This document shows, in pieces, positions 36,301 through 44,553 of a stretch of DNA of 64,000 nt. The DNA is taken from NCBI RefSeq assembly GCF_020991125.1, contig NZ_CP087715.1, forward strand, positions 434,001 to 498,000, written 5' to 3'. The stretch comes from Microbulbifer celer (GTDB lineage Bacteria > Pseudomonadota > Gammaproteobacteria > Pseudomonadales > Cellvibrionaceae). The notes under the pieces were generated by a model. It had not been told where the DNA came from, ran no database searches, and saw only the letters and a list, made by a program, of their open reading frames with translations. Within the stretch, counting starts at the first letter, position 1, and each line of letters opens with the position of its first letter. Made by a program: the position numbers and the translations under genes.

Positions 36301-37326
36301 GAGCAGGGCCTGGAGGATTTCTATCGTTTTAATATCCAGGTACTGGACGAAAGCGGCAAGCTGCTGGACCAAGGGCGCGATCTGGGCGCGCTGCAGTCGC
36401 GTTACCGCGATCGGGTACAGAAAGAGTTGGCGAGCGCCGGTGACGATTTCGAGCGCGAGGGCATCACGAGCTGGGATTTCGGTGAGTTGCCGGAAACCCA
36501 CCAGCTGGATCAGGGCGGGCTCAAGGTGCGCGCCTACCCGGCATTGATTGCACATAAAGACAGCGTCGATCTCAAGTTGCTGGATAACCCGGAAGAGGCG
36601 CGACGACTGTCCCGTGCCGGTATCTGCCGGCTTGCCATACTGCACTTGCCGGAGCCGGTGAAGTATCTGCGCAAGGAGTTGCTTAAGGGGAAAGAGCTCG
36701 GTCTCAGTGCTGCCGATCTCGGGCGCCGTGAGGATGTGGCCGATGACATTCTGATGGCGGCCGTACGCGAATGCTTTTGGGGCGGCGAAAACTGGCCGCG
36801 CAGCGAGTCGGCGTTTCTTTCCGCACTGGACGCACGTCGGGATCAATTGGTCAGTGTTGCCCAGGAAATTGGCGAATTGCTCCTGAAGGCGCTCACCCAG
36901 CTGGTCCCGCTGCGCAAACAGATCAAACAACAGAAAAACCTCGCCGTGGCGATGGCGGTGGGAGATATCAACCGCCAGCTGGGTAGCCTGTTCTATCGCG
37001 GCTGCCTGTTCCTCACCCCACTGGAATGGCTGCGCCAGTACAGCCGTTATCTGAAAGGGATCGAATTGCGCTTGGAAAAGGCTGCGCTCGACCCTAACCG
37101 CGATCGCCGGCTCAGTGCGGAATATCAGGAAGCGGAAGAACCCTATGCCGCCGAGGCTTCAAAGCACGACGGGCTCTATCTTGCCGGTGACCCAGCCATG
37201 GTTCAGTACCGATGGATGCTGGAGGAGTTTCGCGTCTCGCTGTTTGCCCAATCCCTGAAAACCCTGATGCCGGTATCCTCCAAGCGCCTGCGCAAGCAGT
37301 GGGCGGAAATCAAGGACACACGGTAA
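33394..37326 (+). CDS. hrpA: ATP-dependent RNA helicase HrpA
   Basis: This 1310-aa DEAH-box helicase is close to the usual ~1300 aa. The motifs are motif I GETGSGKTTQ, Ia HTQPRRIAA, II IIDEAHERS, III TSATID, V ATNVAETSITVPG and VI SANQRAGRCGR. The helicase-associated domains and the large C-terminal HrpA-specific region follow. In E. coli HrpA acts in fimbrial mRNA processing and rescue of stalled ribosomes. The start is ATG 33394; a TTG 6 nt upstream is an alternative, and neither has a clear Shine-Dalgarno. Confidence 0.96.
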   Translation: MSQDPARPEVSKPRPADLQHFESQIPQCMGRDRFRLQRTLRNVRRRLKEGKPADRMLAQLESQIAQSAALAEARKNKLPKVEWPEGLPVVERREEIAELIAAHQVVVVAGETGSGKTTQLPKVCLELGRGIYGQIGHTQPRRIAARNVANRIAEELGQPLGDSVGFQVRFTDQSTEHTHVKLMTDGILLAEIQRDPMLSHYDTLIIDEAHERSLNIDFLLGYLKTLLPKRPDLKLIITSATIDLEKFSRHFDDAPIIEVSGRTYPVDIHYRPPADSDADLNEQIVGAVEELLHEEKSSSRRGGDILVFMSGEREIRECAKALRDAHLSHIDVLPLYARLSLAEQNRVFAPHKGRRIVLATNVAETSITVPGIRYVIDPGTARISRYSYRSKIQRLPVEAISQASANQRAGRCGRVSAGVCIRLYEENDFLQRPEFTDAEILRTNLAAVILQMLQLRIGDIRDFPFVDPPDQRLINDGYKLLQELQAVDGKGTVTKLGRALSRLPLDPRLGRMLMESGSAQSLRELLIIVSALAVQDPRERPAEKRQASDEKHKQWQHEQSDFLSLVNLWDGFEAQRQELSQNQLRKWCQKNFLSWMRLREWRDIHHQLRLAIRDLDLKMNAEPADYTCVHKAILSGLLGNIGVRDENKEFIGCRNRRFHIFPGSGQFKKPPRWVVAAQLLETSRLFAHTVAKIEPDWVLNCSGHLVKRNYFEPHYNPRSGAVMAFEKVTLYGLVLVEKQRIHFGKLDPVTAREVFIREALVEQRYRGKGKFFRHYKDLLEELEDLEAKSRRRDIVVDDEVVFRFFDERIPADIVNLAGFEKWRKQAEQKDPQLLFLPRDLMMQQDAGHVGQAQFPDSLTSGGIEYPLGYHFAPGSAEDGVSIQVPVGALHQVPAARLEWLVPGLLRDKCIALVKNLPKQYRKYFVPVPAAVDKALPRMQPDNQPLWEALSHELKRQTAQTLPEDAWQTAEQGLEDFYRFNIQVLDESGKLLDQGRDLGALQSRYRDRVQKELASAGDDFEREGITSWDFGELPETHQLDQGGLKVRAYPALIAHKDSVDLKLLDNPEEARRLSRAGICRLAILHLPEPVKYLRKELLKGKELGLSAADLGRREDVADDILMAAVRECFWGGENWPRSESAFLSALDARRDQLVSVAQEIGELLLKALTQLVPLRKQIKQQKNLAVAMAVGDINRQLGSLFYRGCLFLTPLEWLRQYSRYLKGIELRLEKAALDPNRDRRLSAEYQEAEEPYAAEASKHDGLYLAGDPAMVQYRWMLEEFRVSLFAQSLKTLMPVSSKRLRKQWAEIKDTR

Positions 37327-37620
37327 TCCGATGGGGCGGGGGTCATCCAGTTGGCCTCCGAAACCGTATTATTCCCAGACGTCGTAGCAGAATTTTTGAA
37401 AATGGTGCACAGGGCCCGGCACCTGGGTGTGCTGGGTCACACTTTTGCCGTCCTCCATGAACCCTTTATCGCGGGAGGAGGTCCCAGAGAGCGACTATCA
37501 GCAATCTCACTCGCTATACTGGCGGAACGGCAGCTGGTGAGCCGTTGTATCTGTTTCGGGGGTCTGGTAACGGACCTCTATCATAAGTGCGTAATTTAAC
37601 GTCAATTTGGGAGATCAACC
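37327..37620 (+). promoter_or_regulatory. Upstream region of the bufferin operon with possible ECF-type promoter
   Basis: No convincing gene is seen. GTAACG (37567-37572) and CGTAAT (37590-37595), separated by 17 nt, resemble an ECF sigma promoter of the GTAAC-type, about 26 nt before the precursor start. Metal-stress ECF factors control such operons in other bacteria, so this is a plausible but untested site. The ribosome-binding site GGGAG lies 7 nt before the ATG. Confidence 0.35.
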
Positions 37621-37914
37621 ATGACCAAGAAGAACCTGCCTCTGGCCGCAGCCGTTGGCGCAGCATTTCTGGCTTCTGCCTCTATGAGCACCACTGCCGC
37701 TGCTGATCCTTTCGCCGCCGAAGAACTCTCTTCCGGCTACAACCTCGCCATGGCCGACGACCACAAGAAAGATAAAAAGAAAGAGGGAAAATGTGGCGAA
37801 GGAAAATGTGGTGAAGAGGGTAAAAAGAAAGAAGGCAAATGTGGCGAAGGTAAGTGCGGGGAAGGCAAAAAGAAAAAAGAAGGTAAATGTGGCGAGGGCA
37901 AGTGCGGCGGCTGA
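37621..37914 (+). CDS. bufA: Bufferin-type precursor peptide with EGKCG repeats
   Basis: The 97-aa product has a signal peptide (MTKKNLPLAAAVGAAFLASA..., cut probably after TTAAA) and a mature part very rich in Lys, Gly, Glu and Cys. All six cysteines are in EGKCG motifs, arranged as three EGKCGEGKCG pairs separated by Lys-rich spacers. EGKCG peptides of the HvfA/BufA type are modified by MNIO enzymes, which convert the cysteine to a thiooxazole, and bind copper in the periplasm. The MNIO and partner genes lie directly downstream. This is the first gene of bufABC; a hairpin separates it from bufB. Confidence 0.9.
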   Translation: MTKKNLPLAAAVGAAFLASASMSTTAAADPFAAEELSSGYNLAMADDHKKDKKKEGKCGEGKCGEEGKKKEGKCGEGKCGEGKKKKEGKCGEGKCGG

Positions 37915-37971
37915 TGTCGCAATTGATCGCTCAGTGAATGACTTGTTTTCTTTTTTCTTCGTCTGATACGA

Positions 37972-37996
37972 GGAGCCGGTCCCGAAGACCGGCTCC
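37972..37996 (+). terminator. Hairpin between bufA and bufB
   Basis: GGAGCCGGTC (37972-37981) and GACCGGCTCC (37987-37996) form a perfect 10-bp stem with a 5-nt loop. The T content after it is modest (GGTTAATTCTTCG), so it may be a leaky terminator giving more precursor than enzyme message. Confidence 0.65.
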
Positions 37997-38071
37997 GGTT
38001 AATTCTTCGTTAGCGACAATGTCCCAAATCATCTTCAACTGACAACGTCAAAAGACAATGCCACAAGCATC

Positions 38072-38962
38072 ATGACAGAGTACGAATCCGAACTCCCAGT
38101 CACTGGCTATCCGGTAACGGGCGCCGGCCTGGGCCTGCGCCGTTCCATGATGGGAGAGGATATCCCCTCCGGTGCGGTGGACTTTCTCGAAGTAGCCCCG
38201 GAAAACTGGATTGGTGTGGGTGGCCGTTACGGGCGCTGGTTGCGCGCGCACACCGAACGATTTCCGTTTGTGATCCATGGCCTGTCGCTGTCCATCGGTA
38301 GTCCCGCCCCACTGGACGAAAATCTTGTTCGCGACATCAAAAGTTTTATCCACACCCACGGAATCCGCTGTTACAGCGAGCACCTGAGTTACTGTTCCGA
38401 TCACGGACACCTGTATGACTTGCTGCCGATTCCGTTTACCGAAGAGGCGGTCAAATATGTGGCCGGCCGAATTCGTCGTGTGCAGGATATTCTCGAACAG
38501 CGAATCGCCATGGAGAATGTCTCCTACTATGCAGCACCCGGACAGGAAATGAGTGAGCTGGAATTCCTGACGGCAGTGTTGGAAGAAGCCGATTGCGATC
38601 TGCTGCTGGACGTCAATAACATTTACGTCAACGCCATCAACCACTGCTACGACGCCGATGTGTTTCTGCGTAACCTGCCGGCTGCGCGGATTCGCTATGC
38701 GCACGTGGCCGGGCATTTTGATGAAGCAGATGACCTCAAGGTGGACACCCATGGCGCGCCGGTAATCGACCCCGTATGGCGATTGTTGCAGGACGCTTAC
38801 GATCACTTTGGCCCCATCCCGACACTGCTGGAACGGGACTTCAATATTCCACCGTTGCCGGAGTTGTTCGAAGAGGTCTCGCGCATTCGCGGCTTTCAGA
38901 ATGCGATAGACGCCGACGCTGCCTGCCATTCGATGATAGGAGAGCGTGACCATGTACGGTGA
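38072..38962 (+). CDS. bufB: MNIO-family (DUF692) peptide-modifying enzyme
   Basis: This 296-aa TIM-barrel-type enzyme belongs to the multinuclear non-heme iron oxidases (relatives of MbnB and HvfB). Conserved metal-site segments are visible: [54 protein letters not shown] and DTHGAPV. With its partner it should oxidise the EGKCG cysteines of the precursor encoded upstream. It overlaps bufC by 11 nt, so the two are translated together. The reaction is inferred from characterised family members. Confidence 0.93.
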   Translation: MTEYESELPVTGYPVTGAGLGLRRSMMGEDIPSGAVDFLEVAPENWIGVGGRYGRWLRAHTERFPFVIHGLSLSIGSPAPLDENLVRDIKSFIHTHGIRCYSEHLSYCSDHGHLYDLLPIPFTEEAVKYVAGRIRRVQDILEQRIAMENVSYYAAPGQEMSELEFLTAVLEEADCDLLLDVNNIYVNAINHCYDADVFLRNLPAARIRYAHVAGHFDEADDLKVDTHGAPVIDPVWRLLQDAYDHFGPIPTLLERDFNIPPLPELFEEVSRIRGFQNAIDADAACHSMIGERDHVR

Positions 38963-39821
38963 TTCTGGGTGCGGTGATTCTGGATCTTCTCCCGGTACAG
39001 CATGCGTCAAGACGCAGCAGCTACAATCTGAGTTTACGGCGCATTTGCGGGCGCCGGATCGGGTACCTGCTCCCCGGTCGGTAGAAAACCGTCGCATGGA
39101 AATTTATCGCGACCTGATTTACAACAATATCGAGTCGTTTATCGCCAGCGGATTTCCGGTAATACGCAGCCTGTACAGTGGCCCGCGCTGGCATGCCATG
39201 GTGCGGGACTTTGTCAGCCGACATGCCTCTTCCAGCCCTTATTTTCTGGAAATCAGCGAGGAGTTTTTGCAGTACCTGCAAAATGAACGCAGCGATAGTG
39301 AAGAAGCCGTCAATGACCCGTTGTTTCTGTTGGAGCTGGCCCATTACGAGTGGGTGGAGCTGGCATTGGATGTCAGCACAGAAAGCTTTCCGGAAAGCTT
39401 GACGTTGCCGGCGAAGTCTGAGCAGTTTCTGGACTTGTGTCCGGTAGTCTCACCGCTGGCCTGGAGCCTCAGTTACCAGTATCCGGTGCACCGGATTGGT
39501 CCGACTTACCAGCCTGTCGATCCACCGCATGCGCCGACATTTCTGGTTGTGTATCGCAATCGCGCTGATAAAGTGGCATTCCTTGAAGCCAATGGTGTAA
39601 CAGCGCGCCTGTTACAATTGGCCGATGCCCAGCGTAGTAATGAAATCGGTACCGAAAGCAATGCACCAGGGCGCCCCAGTACCGCTCGCGAGCTGCTACT
39701 GCAGTTGGCGCAGGAGTTACAGCACCCCGAGCCGACGCAGTTGTTGCAATCCGGTGTTAACCTGCTGCAGAAGTTGATGCGGCTGGAGATCATTGCCGGC
39801 TTTCGACAACCGGTCCCATAG
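38952..39821 (+). CDS. bufC: HvfC/BufC-type partner protein (DUF2063)
   Basis: The 289-aa product carries an N-terminal DNA-binding-protein-like helical DUF2063 domain ([13 protein letters not shown]... [30 protein letters not shown]) and a second domain resembling the RRE-like partner fold. Such proteins deliver the precursor to the MNIO enzyme. The ATG at 38952 is preceded by AGGAGAG with 7 nt spacing; a GTG 6 nt upstream is possible. No DoxX-like membrane gene, often the fourth member of these operons, follows. Confidence 0.88.
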   Translation: MYGDSGCGDSGSSPGTACVKTQQLQSEFTAHLRAPDRVPAPRSVENRRMEIYRDLIYNNIESFIASGFPVIRSLYSGPRWHAMVRDFVSRHASSSPYFLEISEEFLQYLQNERSDSEEAVNDPLFLLELAHYEWVELALDVSTESFPESLTLPAKSEQFLDLCPVVSPLAWSLSYQYPVHRIGPTYQPVDPPHAPTFLVVYRNRADKVAFLEANGVTARLLQLADAQRSNEIGTESNAPGRPSTARELLLQLAQELQHPEPTQLLQSGVNLLQKLMRLEIIAGFRQPVP

Positions 39822-39998
39822 CCTGGCTGGGGTAAATTTCGTTGGCAGGAAATTACCCCATTGCTGCAGGGCCTTGGTATTATGTGGGTCTGTCCTGCTG
39901 GCAAACTTTCTATGGCCAGCGTTAAAATCCTATAATTCCCCAAGACGGAAATGAATTCAGATTTGGACATTCGATTGATCAATGCGAGGAGCAGGGAA

Positions 39999-40955
39999 TT
40001 GCTTAAGCGCAACACCACAAGTGCCTGGGTACTTGCCGCAATGCTGGCATCCCCCCTGGCCCTGGCGCAGGAAGCGTCAGATCCATTTGCCGACGACCCG
40101 TTTGCAGAGTCCCCCGCCGAATCCGGCACTACTGAGCCGGTGACTGCTGATCCCGCCAGTGCAGGCACGGAAGGCGGGAAAAGCACAACAGATGCGGGCG
40201 AAGCCACAGACGACTTTGGTTCAGAGGTGGACGACGGCTTCGGCTCCGCGCTGGAAGACGAGTACGGGTTTGACCCCGCTGATGAGTTCGCCAGCGAGGA
40301 AGGACAGGCGCCCGAACAGCGCGACCCCTGGGAGGGCTTTAATCGCGCCATCTTCCGTTTCAATGACACTGCAGACCGCTGGTTCCTGAAGCCCACTGCG
40401 GTGACGTATCGTCAGGTGACGCCGATTTTCATGCAGACCGGAGTTTCCAACTTCTTCTCCAATCTGCACGAAATCAACAATGTCCTGAACAATGTTCTGC
40501 AGTGGAAGTGGGGGCAGGTGGGCAACGATACCGGCCGTTTCCTGGTCAACAGCACCGTTGGGATTGGTGGACTGTTTGACGTGGCCCAGCACATGGGGCT
40601 GGAGCGCAGTGACGGTGAAGACCTGGGTCAGACCCTGGCCGTCTGGGGCGTGCCTTCGGGGCCCTACTTGGTGTTGCCATTTCTCGGTCCATCCTCCATT
40701 CGCGACGGTACCGGTGAAGTGATGGAGTGGTACACCAACCCGCTCACCTACATTGACGATAACTCCGTCGAATACACGTTGAAAGTACTCGATGTAGTGC
40801 AAACCCGTGCAAGCCTGTTGCAGGCGGAGTCTCTATTGCAGGGGGATCGCTACGTACTGATGCGCGATGCCTACCTGCAGCGGCGTGAGTACCTGATCGA
40901 AGATGGAGAGCTGGAAGATGATTTCGGCGGCGATCTGGACGAATACGATTTCTAG
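39999..40955 (+). CDS. mlaA: MlaA/VacJ-family outer-membrane lipid-asymmetry protein with acidic extension
   Basis: The MlaA domain (DPWEGFNRAIFRFNDTADRW at ~109-128 onward, FFSNLHEINNVLNNVLQ, GLERSDGEDLGQTLAVWGV) works with porins and MlaBCDEF to remove misplaced phospholipids from the outer leaflet. I start at TTG 39999: GAGGAG lies 7 nt upstream and the product begins with a clean signal peptide (LKRNTTSAWVLAAMLASPLALA). A start at ATG 39951 would bury the signal. Unlike E. coli MlaA there is no lipobox; the protein has no cysteine. An ~84-residue Asp/Glu-rich linker precedes the domain, and the C terminus is also acidic. The product is 318 aa. Confidence 0.88.
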   Translation: MLKRNTTSAWVLAAMLASPLALAQEASDPFADDPFAESPAESGTTEPVTADPASAGTEGGKSTTDAGEATDDFGSEVDDGFGSALEDEYGFDPADEFASEEGQAPEQRDPWEGFNRAIFRFNDTADRWFLKPTAVTYRQVTPIFMQTGVSNFFSNLHEINNVLNNVLQWKWGQVGNDTGRFLVNSTVGIGGLFDVAQHMGLERSDGEDLGQTLAVWGVPSGPYLVLPFLGPSSIRDGTGEVMEWYTNPLTYIDDNSVEYTLKVLDVVQTRASLLQAESLLQGDRYVLMRDAYLQRREYLIEDGELEDDFGGDLDEYDF

Positions 40956-40969
40956 AAGCGCAACCCAAA

Positions 40970-41005
40970 AAAACCGGTTCTCATGGCAATGAGCGCCGGT
41001 TTTTT
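40970..41005 (+). terminator. Terminator downstream of mlaA
   Basis: AAACCGG and CCGGTTT enclose an inner CTCAT/ATGAG stem with a 4-nt loop; a 2-nt internal loop separates the stems. A T-run ends at 41005. Confidence 0.8.
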
Positions 41006-41059
41006 AGTATTGTGGCCTGCAGCGCACAAACATGAACAAGTTGGCCGCCGGCAGAGATT

Positions 41060-42250
41060 ATGACTGAATTACGCCAGAAGCACGCCTTATTCCTGGTCGA
41101 CAGCAGCGAGCCTGCCAGCAAACTCATCTACGATGCTCTCTCCCTTCGCGGCTATATCGTCACCCTGTTGGACAGCGGTGTGGAGGCCATCGGTCACTTC
41201 TCCCCGGATAAATACGAACTGGTGATCACCGACCTCCACCTGCCGGACCTCAGTGGGCTGGAGGTTCTGCGCAAGGTCAAACGGCGCTCGCCGGAAACAC
41301 CGGTGGTAGTGCTCGCCTCCAATAGCGATGTAACCGATGTCGTGCAGGCCCTGCGCCTGGGGGCCGGTGATTACGTACTCAAGCCAATCACTGACGCCTG
41401 TGTCATTGAGCACGCCATTAACCGGATTGACGAGGCTCGCGAGCTCTCCCGGCAAAACCGGGCCTACCGCGAAGAGCTGGAGCAGCGCAACCACGAACTG
41501 CGTGATCATATCGACCTGTTGCAGCGGGATCACGAGGCGGGGCGCCAGCTGCAGCAACACCTGCTGCCGCGTTCACCATACCAGTACCCCGCGGGTATCG
41601 AGGCGGCCTACCGCTTGCTGCCCTCCCTGTACCTCAGTGGCGATTTCATCGACTACGGCCTGTTCGGAGAGCGCTTTGTGGCGTTTTACCTGGTGGATGT
41701 ATCCGGCCACGGGGTTTCCTCGGCGCTGGTAACCGCACTGATCAAGCACAGCATCATGCATCTGCTGCGGGAGCGCACACTGTTCACGCAGCTGAACAGT
41801 ATTGATGATGACCTGATCGAAGTGCTTACCATGATCAACCGCGAGCTGCTGTCTACCAAGCTCGACAAGCACGCCAGCATGTTTGTGGGCGTGATCGACA
41901 GCCGGGCGCGCCAGCTGCACTACGCGGTGGCGGGGCAGGTCCCCATGCCCGCACTGGTGACCGAAGAAGGGGCGCACTGGTTAAGCGGCAAGGGGCGCCC
42001 CCTCGGCCTGTTCGAGAAAGGCAATTGGGTGGTGCAACAGCTCAGCCTGCCGGCCAGCTGGCGTCTGGTTGCCTGCTCTGATGGGGTGTTGGAATTGCTC
42101 AGTGGTGACCTGTTGGAGCGGGAGAAGCGTCTGCTGGAGAAGATCGACCATACCCGTGGTGACCTGGACAGCCTTTGTTCCGCCCTGAAAGTGGATACTA
42201 CCGAGTCATTCCCCGACGATATCACGATCCTCACCCTCCGACAGGACTGA
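41060..42250 (+). CDS. Response regulator with PP2C/SpoIIE-type phosphatase output
   Basis: The 396-aa product has a receiver domain (residues 7-125; phosphoacceptor D58 in VITDLHLPD, D14, K108 in DYVLKPI), a coiled-coil linker (~125-165) and a PP2C-like serine phosphatase domain (YLVDVSGHGVSSALVTALIKH, ACSDGVLEL, FPDDITILTL). Such proteins dephosphorylate a STAS-type anti-sigma antagonist when activated. A STAS gene follows at 42452, a plausible substrate. The arrangement resembles the Pseudomonas HsbR-HsbA pair that links to flagellar control, but orthology is not shown. Confidence 0.9.
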   Translation: MTELRQKHALFLVDSSEPASKLIYDALSLRGYIVTLLDSGVEAIGHFSPDKYELVITDLHLPDLSGLEVLRKVKRRSPETPVVVLASNSDVTDVVQALRLGAGDYVLKPITDACVIEHAINRIDEARELSRQNRAYREELEQRNHELRDHIDLLQRDHEAGRQLQQHLLPRSPYQYPAGIEAAYRLLPSLYLSGDFIDYGLFGERFVAFYLVDVSGHGVSSALVTALIKHSIMHLLRERTLFTQLNSIDDDLIEVLTMINRELLSTKLDKHASMFVGVIDSRARQLHYAVAGQVPMPALVTEEGAHWLSGKGRPLGLFEKGNWVVQQLSLPASWRLVACSDGVLELLSGDLLEREKRLLEKIDHTRGDLDSLCSALKVDTTESFPDDITILTLRQD

Positions 42251-42451
42251 TTTTTGCTGTGAAAAATGACAGGGCGCTAACGCTCTTGTCAGTCGCACAC
42301 AGCAGGAGTAAGCTCCGGCCACTTCACCCGCTGACATCTGGAAGTGTCAGGCTACCCTTGCACAAGGAACTGTGCGCGGTCACAAGCCGCATTCGAACAA
42401 TCTGACGCCGGGCAGGGATCAATACCGCGCTCCGGTGTGTCTGAGGTCAAT

Positions 42452-42991
42452 ATGCAGTCCGGGCAGATAATGGTTGGTGACCACCAGGGCATTTATGTCG
42501 TCAAACTGGTGGGAGATGTACGCCTAACACTTTGTACGTCTTTCGATAGCTTTATCGACAGGATGTTCGCGCGCAGTGATTTTCGAGGCGTCGTATTTGA
42601 TCTCAATCAGGCCGACGGCATCGACAGCACCACCCTCGGGCTGATGGCCAAAATCGCATTCCGCGCCGAAGAGCGTCATAACCACCGCCCCCTGGTGTTG
42701 TGTAGTAATCCGGGGCTGTTGCGCTTGTTGGATTCCATGGGGTTTGATGAGCTGATGGACTTCGACAGCGAAGGCAATGACGGCACCTATGCCGCTGATC
42801 CTGCGCCATTGCGCTGTGATTCGACGCCGGATGAAGACGCCGCGCGGGAAATGGTGTTGGAAGCCCACCGTGTGCTGATGAGTATGAACGAGCAGAACGC
42901 CGAGACTTTCCGCGATCTGGTACACGCGCTGGAGTCTGAGCAGGAAAGTGCCGGTGAGAAAAGCACCAACAGCAATCGCAAAGTAAGTTGA
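42452..42991 (+). CDS. STAS-domain protein (anti-sigma factor antagonist type)
   Basis: The 179-aa product has a STAS domain of ~100 residues (GIYVVKLVGDVRLTLCTSFDS, FDLNQADGIDSTTLGLMAKI). The serine/threonine in DSTTLG is at the usual phosphorylation site. A helical C-terminal extension of ~75 residues follows (DAAREMVLEAHRVLMSMNEQ). The ATG at 42452 follows GAGG with 6-nt spacing, while the in-frame region upstream is poor. It is probably regulated by the phosphatase encoded 201 nt upstream; the kinase is not in the window. Confidence 0.85.
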   Translation: MQSGQIMVGDHQGIYVVKLVGDVRLTLCTSFDSFIDRMFARSDFRGVVFDLNQADGIDSTTLGLMAKIAFRAEERHNHRPLVLCSNPGLLRLLDSMGFDELMDFDSEGNDGTYAADPAPLRCDSTPDEDAAREMVLEAHRVLMSMNEQNAETFRDLVHALESEQESAGEKSTNSNRKVS

Positions 42992-43065
42992 TAGGCAAGT
43001 GAGGGCAGGGCAGCGGCGTTACAGGGCGGCTGCCTGACTCCGCCGCCCTGATTTAGTCCGGCCGT

Positions 43066-43533
43066 TCACTCCGGGTCCGGATTGCTGCTGTCCCGCGCCT
43101 CGGCGCGGGCGCGGGTAAACAGCCCGTGGGGGAGGTAGATAAGCTCCGCCACCCGCCGGATCAGGTGCTCTTCAAATGCGTCAATTTCCCCATCTGCAAA
43201 CGCCACCTGCCACATCTGTTTTACCAGTTGATACTTGTCGCGCTCGCTGAAGTTGCTGTTCACCGTCTGGGTGAATTCGTACAGTGAGGTAGCCTCATGG
43301 CGGTCCTTGAGGGCGGTTTCCACCATGGACTGGGCAGTATCGACATCCAGCCCATAGTGGTCCTGCAGCAGGCTGACCAGCGCCGCGTGTTCCCTCTCGT
43401 CTACCTTGCGGTCAGCAGTAGCAATTTCTGCCATCAGTGCCGCGCTGATCATACGCACATCTTTTTCTTCGCGTATTTCCACGTCATCTCCGCGGCCGAT
43501 CTGATCAAACAGTTTGCGAATCTGTTGCAGCAT
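43066..43533 (-). CDS. TerB-like (tellurite resistance TerB family) protein
   Basis: The 155-aa all-helical product has acidic repeats typical of the TerB fold: AEIATADRKVDEREHAALVSLL and WQVAFADGEIDAFEEHLIRRVAELI, each with a conserved AD(R/G)-x-D/E core. TerB-fold proteins bind metals and associate with membranes, but many are not involved in tellurite resistance. It is the last gene of a minus-strand group and starts 15 nt after the tal stop, so co-transcription with tal is likely. Confidence 0.85.
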   Translation of the reverse strand: MLQQIRKLFDQIGRGDDVEIREEKDVRMISAALMAEIATADRKVDEREHAALVSLLQDHYGLDVDTAQSMVETALKDRHEATSLYEFTQTVNSNFSERDKYQLVKQMWQVAFADGEIDAFEEHLIRRVAELIYLPHGLFTRARAEARDSSNPDPE

Positions 43534-43548
43534 GGTGTGATTTCCCGA

Positions 43549-44493
43549 TCAACGTGCTTCTTGAAGTAGCGCTTCCAACTTTTCCTGATCCGCCACGAAA
43601 TTGCGGATGCCCTCGGCGAGCTTCTCGGTCGCCATGGCGTCGGCGTTCAGTTGAAAGCGGAAGGTTGCTTCATCCAGTGTCTGCTCCGGTAGCGGCTGTT
43701 TCTCCACTTCGGCATTCAAGCCGGTGGCCAGGTCGCCGTCGTCATCCTGCAGTTCCTGTAGCAGCTGGGGACTGATGGTGAGTTTGTCGCAACCGGCCAG
43801 GGCTTCGATTTCACCGGTATTGCGGAAGCTGGCGCCCATGACAATGGTGGGGTAGCCGCGAGACTTGTAGTACTCGTAGATGCTTTGCACCGACAGTACG
43901 CCCGGGTCGTCTTTGGCAGTGTAGTCGTCGCGGCCGGTGCTGGCCTTGTACCAGTCGAGAATGCGGCCCACAAACGGCGAGATCAGGGTCACGCCGGCTT
44001 CGGCGCAGGCGATTGCCTGACACTGGCTGAACAGCAGGGTGAGATTGCAGCCGATGCCTTCTTTTTCCAGCACCGAGGCGGCGTTGATGCCTTCCCAGGT
44101 GGAGGCGAGCTTGATCAGTACACGCTTGCGGTCAACTCCGGCCTCTTCATACAGGGCGATCAGCTGGCGCGCATATTCGATGCTGGCGCGGGTGTCGAAG
44201 GACAGGCGTGCATCCACCTCGGTGGAGACCACGCCGGGGACGATCTTGAGAATCTCATTGCCGATGACCACTGCCAGCTTCATCGCTGCCAGCTGTGCCA
44301 CATCGCCACTTTGCTTTTCTGCCCAGGTGATCGCGGCCTTGAGATGATCCTGATACTGGGGGAGTTGCGCGGCTTTATACAGCAGGGACGGGTTGGTCGT
44401 GGCATCTTCGGGCTGGTAACGACGAATGGCTTCAATATCACCGGTATCCGCCACCACCAGGCTGCGTTTTTTCAGTTGCGCCAGTTTGTTCAT
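43549..44493 (-). CDS. tal: Transaldolase (TalB type)
   Basis: This 314-aa enzyme of the non-oxidative pentose-phosphate pathway transfers dihydroxyacetone between sugar phosphates. D17 (VADTGD), ATTNPSLL, the Schiff-base lysine K128 in [13 protein letters not shown], and [14 protein letters not shown] are all present; length matches E. coli TalB (317 aa). It lies between dusA and the terB-like gene on the minus strand. Confidence 0.97.
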   Translation of the reverse strand: MNKLAQLKKRSLVVADTGDIEAIRRYQPEDATTNPSLLYKAAQLPQYQDHLKAAITWAEKQSGDVAQLAAMKLAVVIGNEILKIVPGVVSTEVDARLSFDTRASIEYARQLIALYEEAGVDRKRVLIKLASTWEGINAASVLEKEGIGCNLTLLFSQCQAIACAEAGVTLISPFVGRILDWYKASTGRDDYTAKDDPGVLSVQSIYEYYKSRGYPTIVMGASFRNTGEIEALAGCDKLTISPQLLQELQDDDGDLATGLNAEVEKQPLPEQTLDEATFRFQLNADAMATEKLAEGIRNFVADQEKLEALLQEAR

Positions 44494-44553
44494 GGGATCA
44501 CTTCCTTATTGCTGTAACTTGAGAATTTATTGCGGTGCCTGGCTGGTGGATGC

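Noticed and set aside
37351-37599. 82-codon open frame between hrpA and bufA
   Set aside because: No family, no good ribosome-binding site, and it covers the likely promoter of the bufferin operon.
37781-37911. Short repeats in the bufA coding region considered as a CRISPR or satellite array
   Set aside because: The period follows codons of the EGKCG peptide repeat and lies inside a signal-peptide-bearing reading frame.
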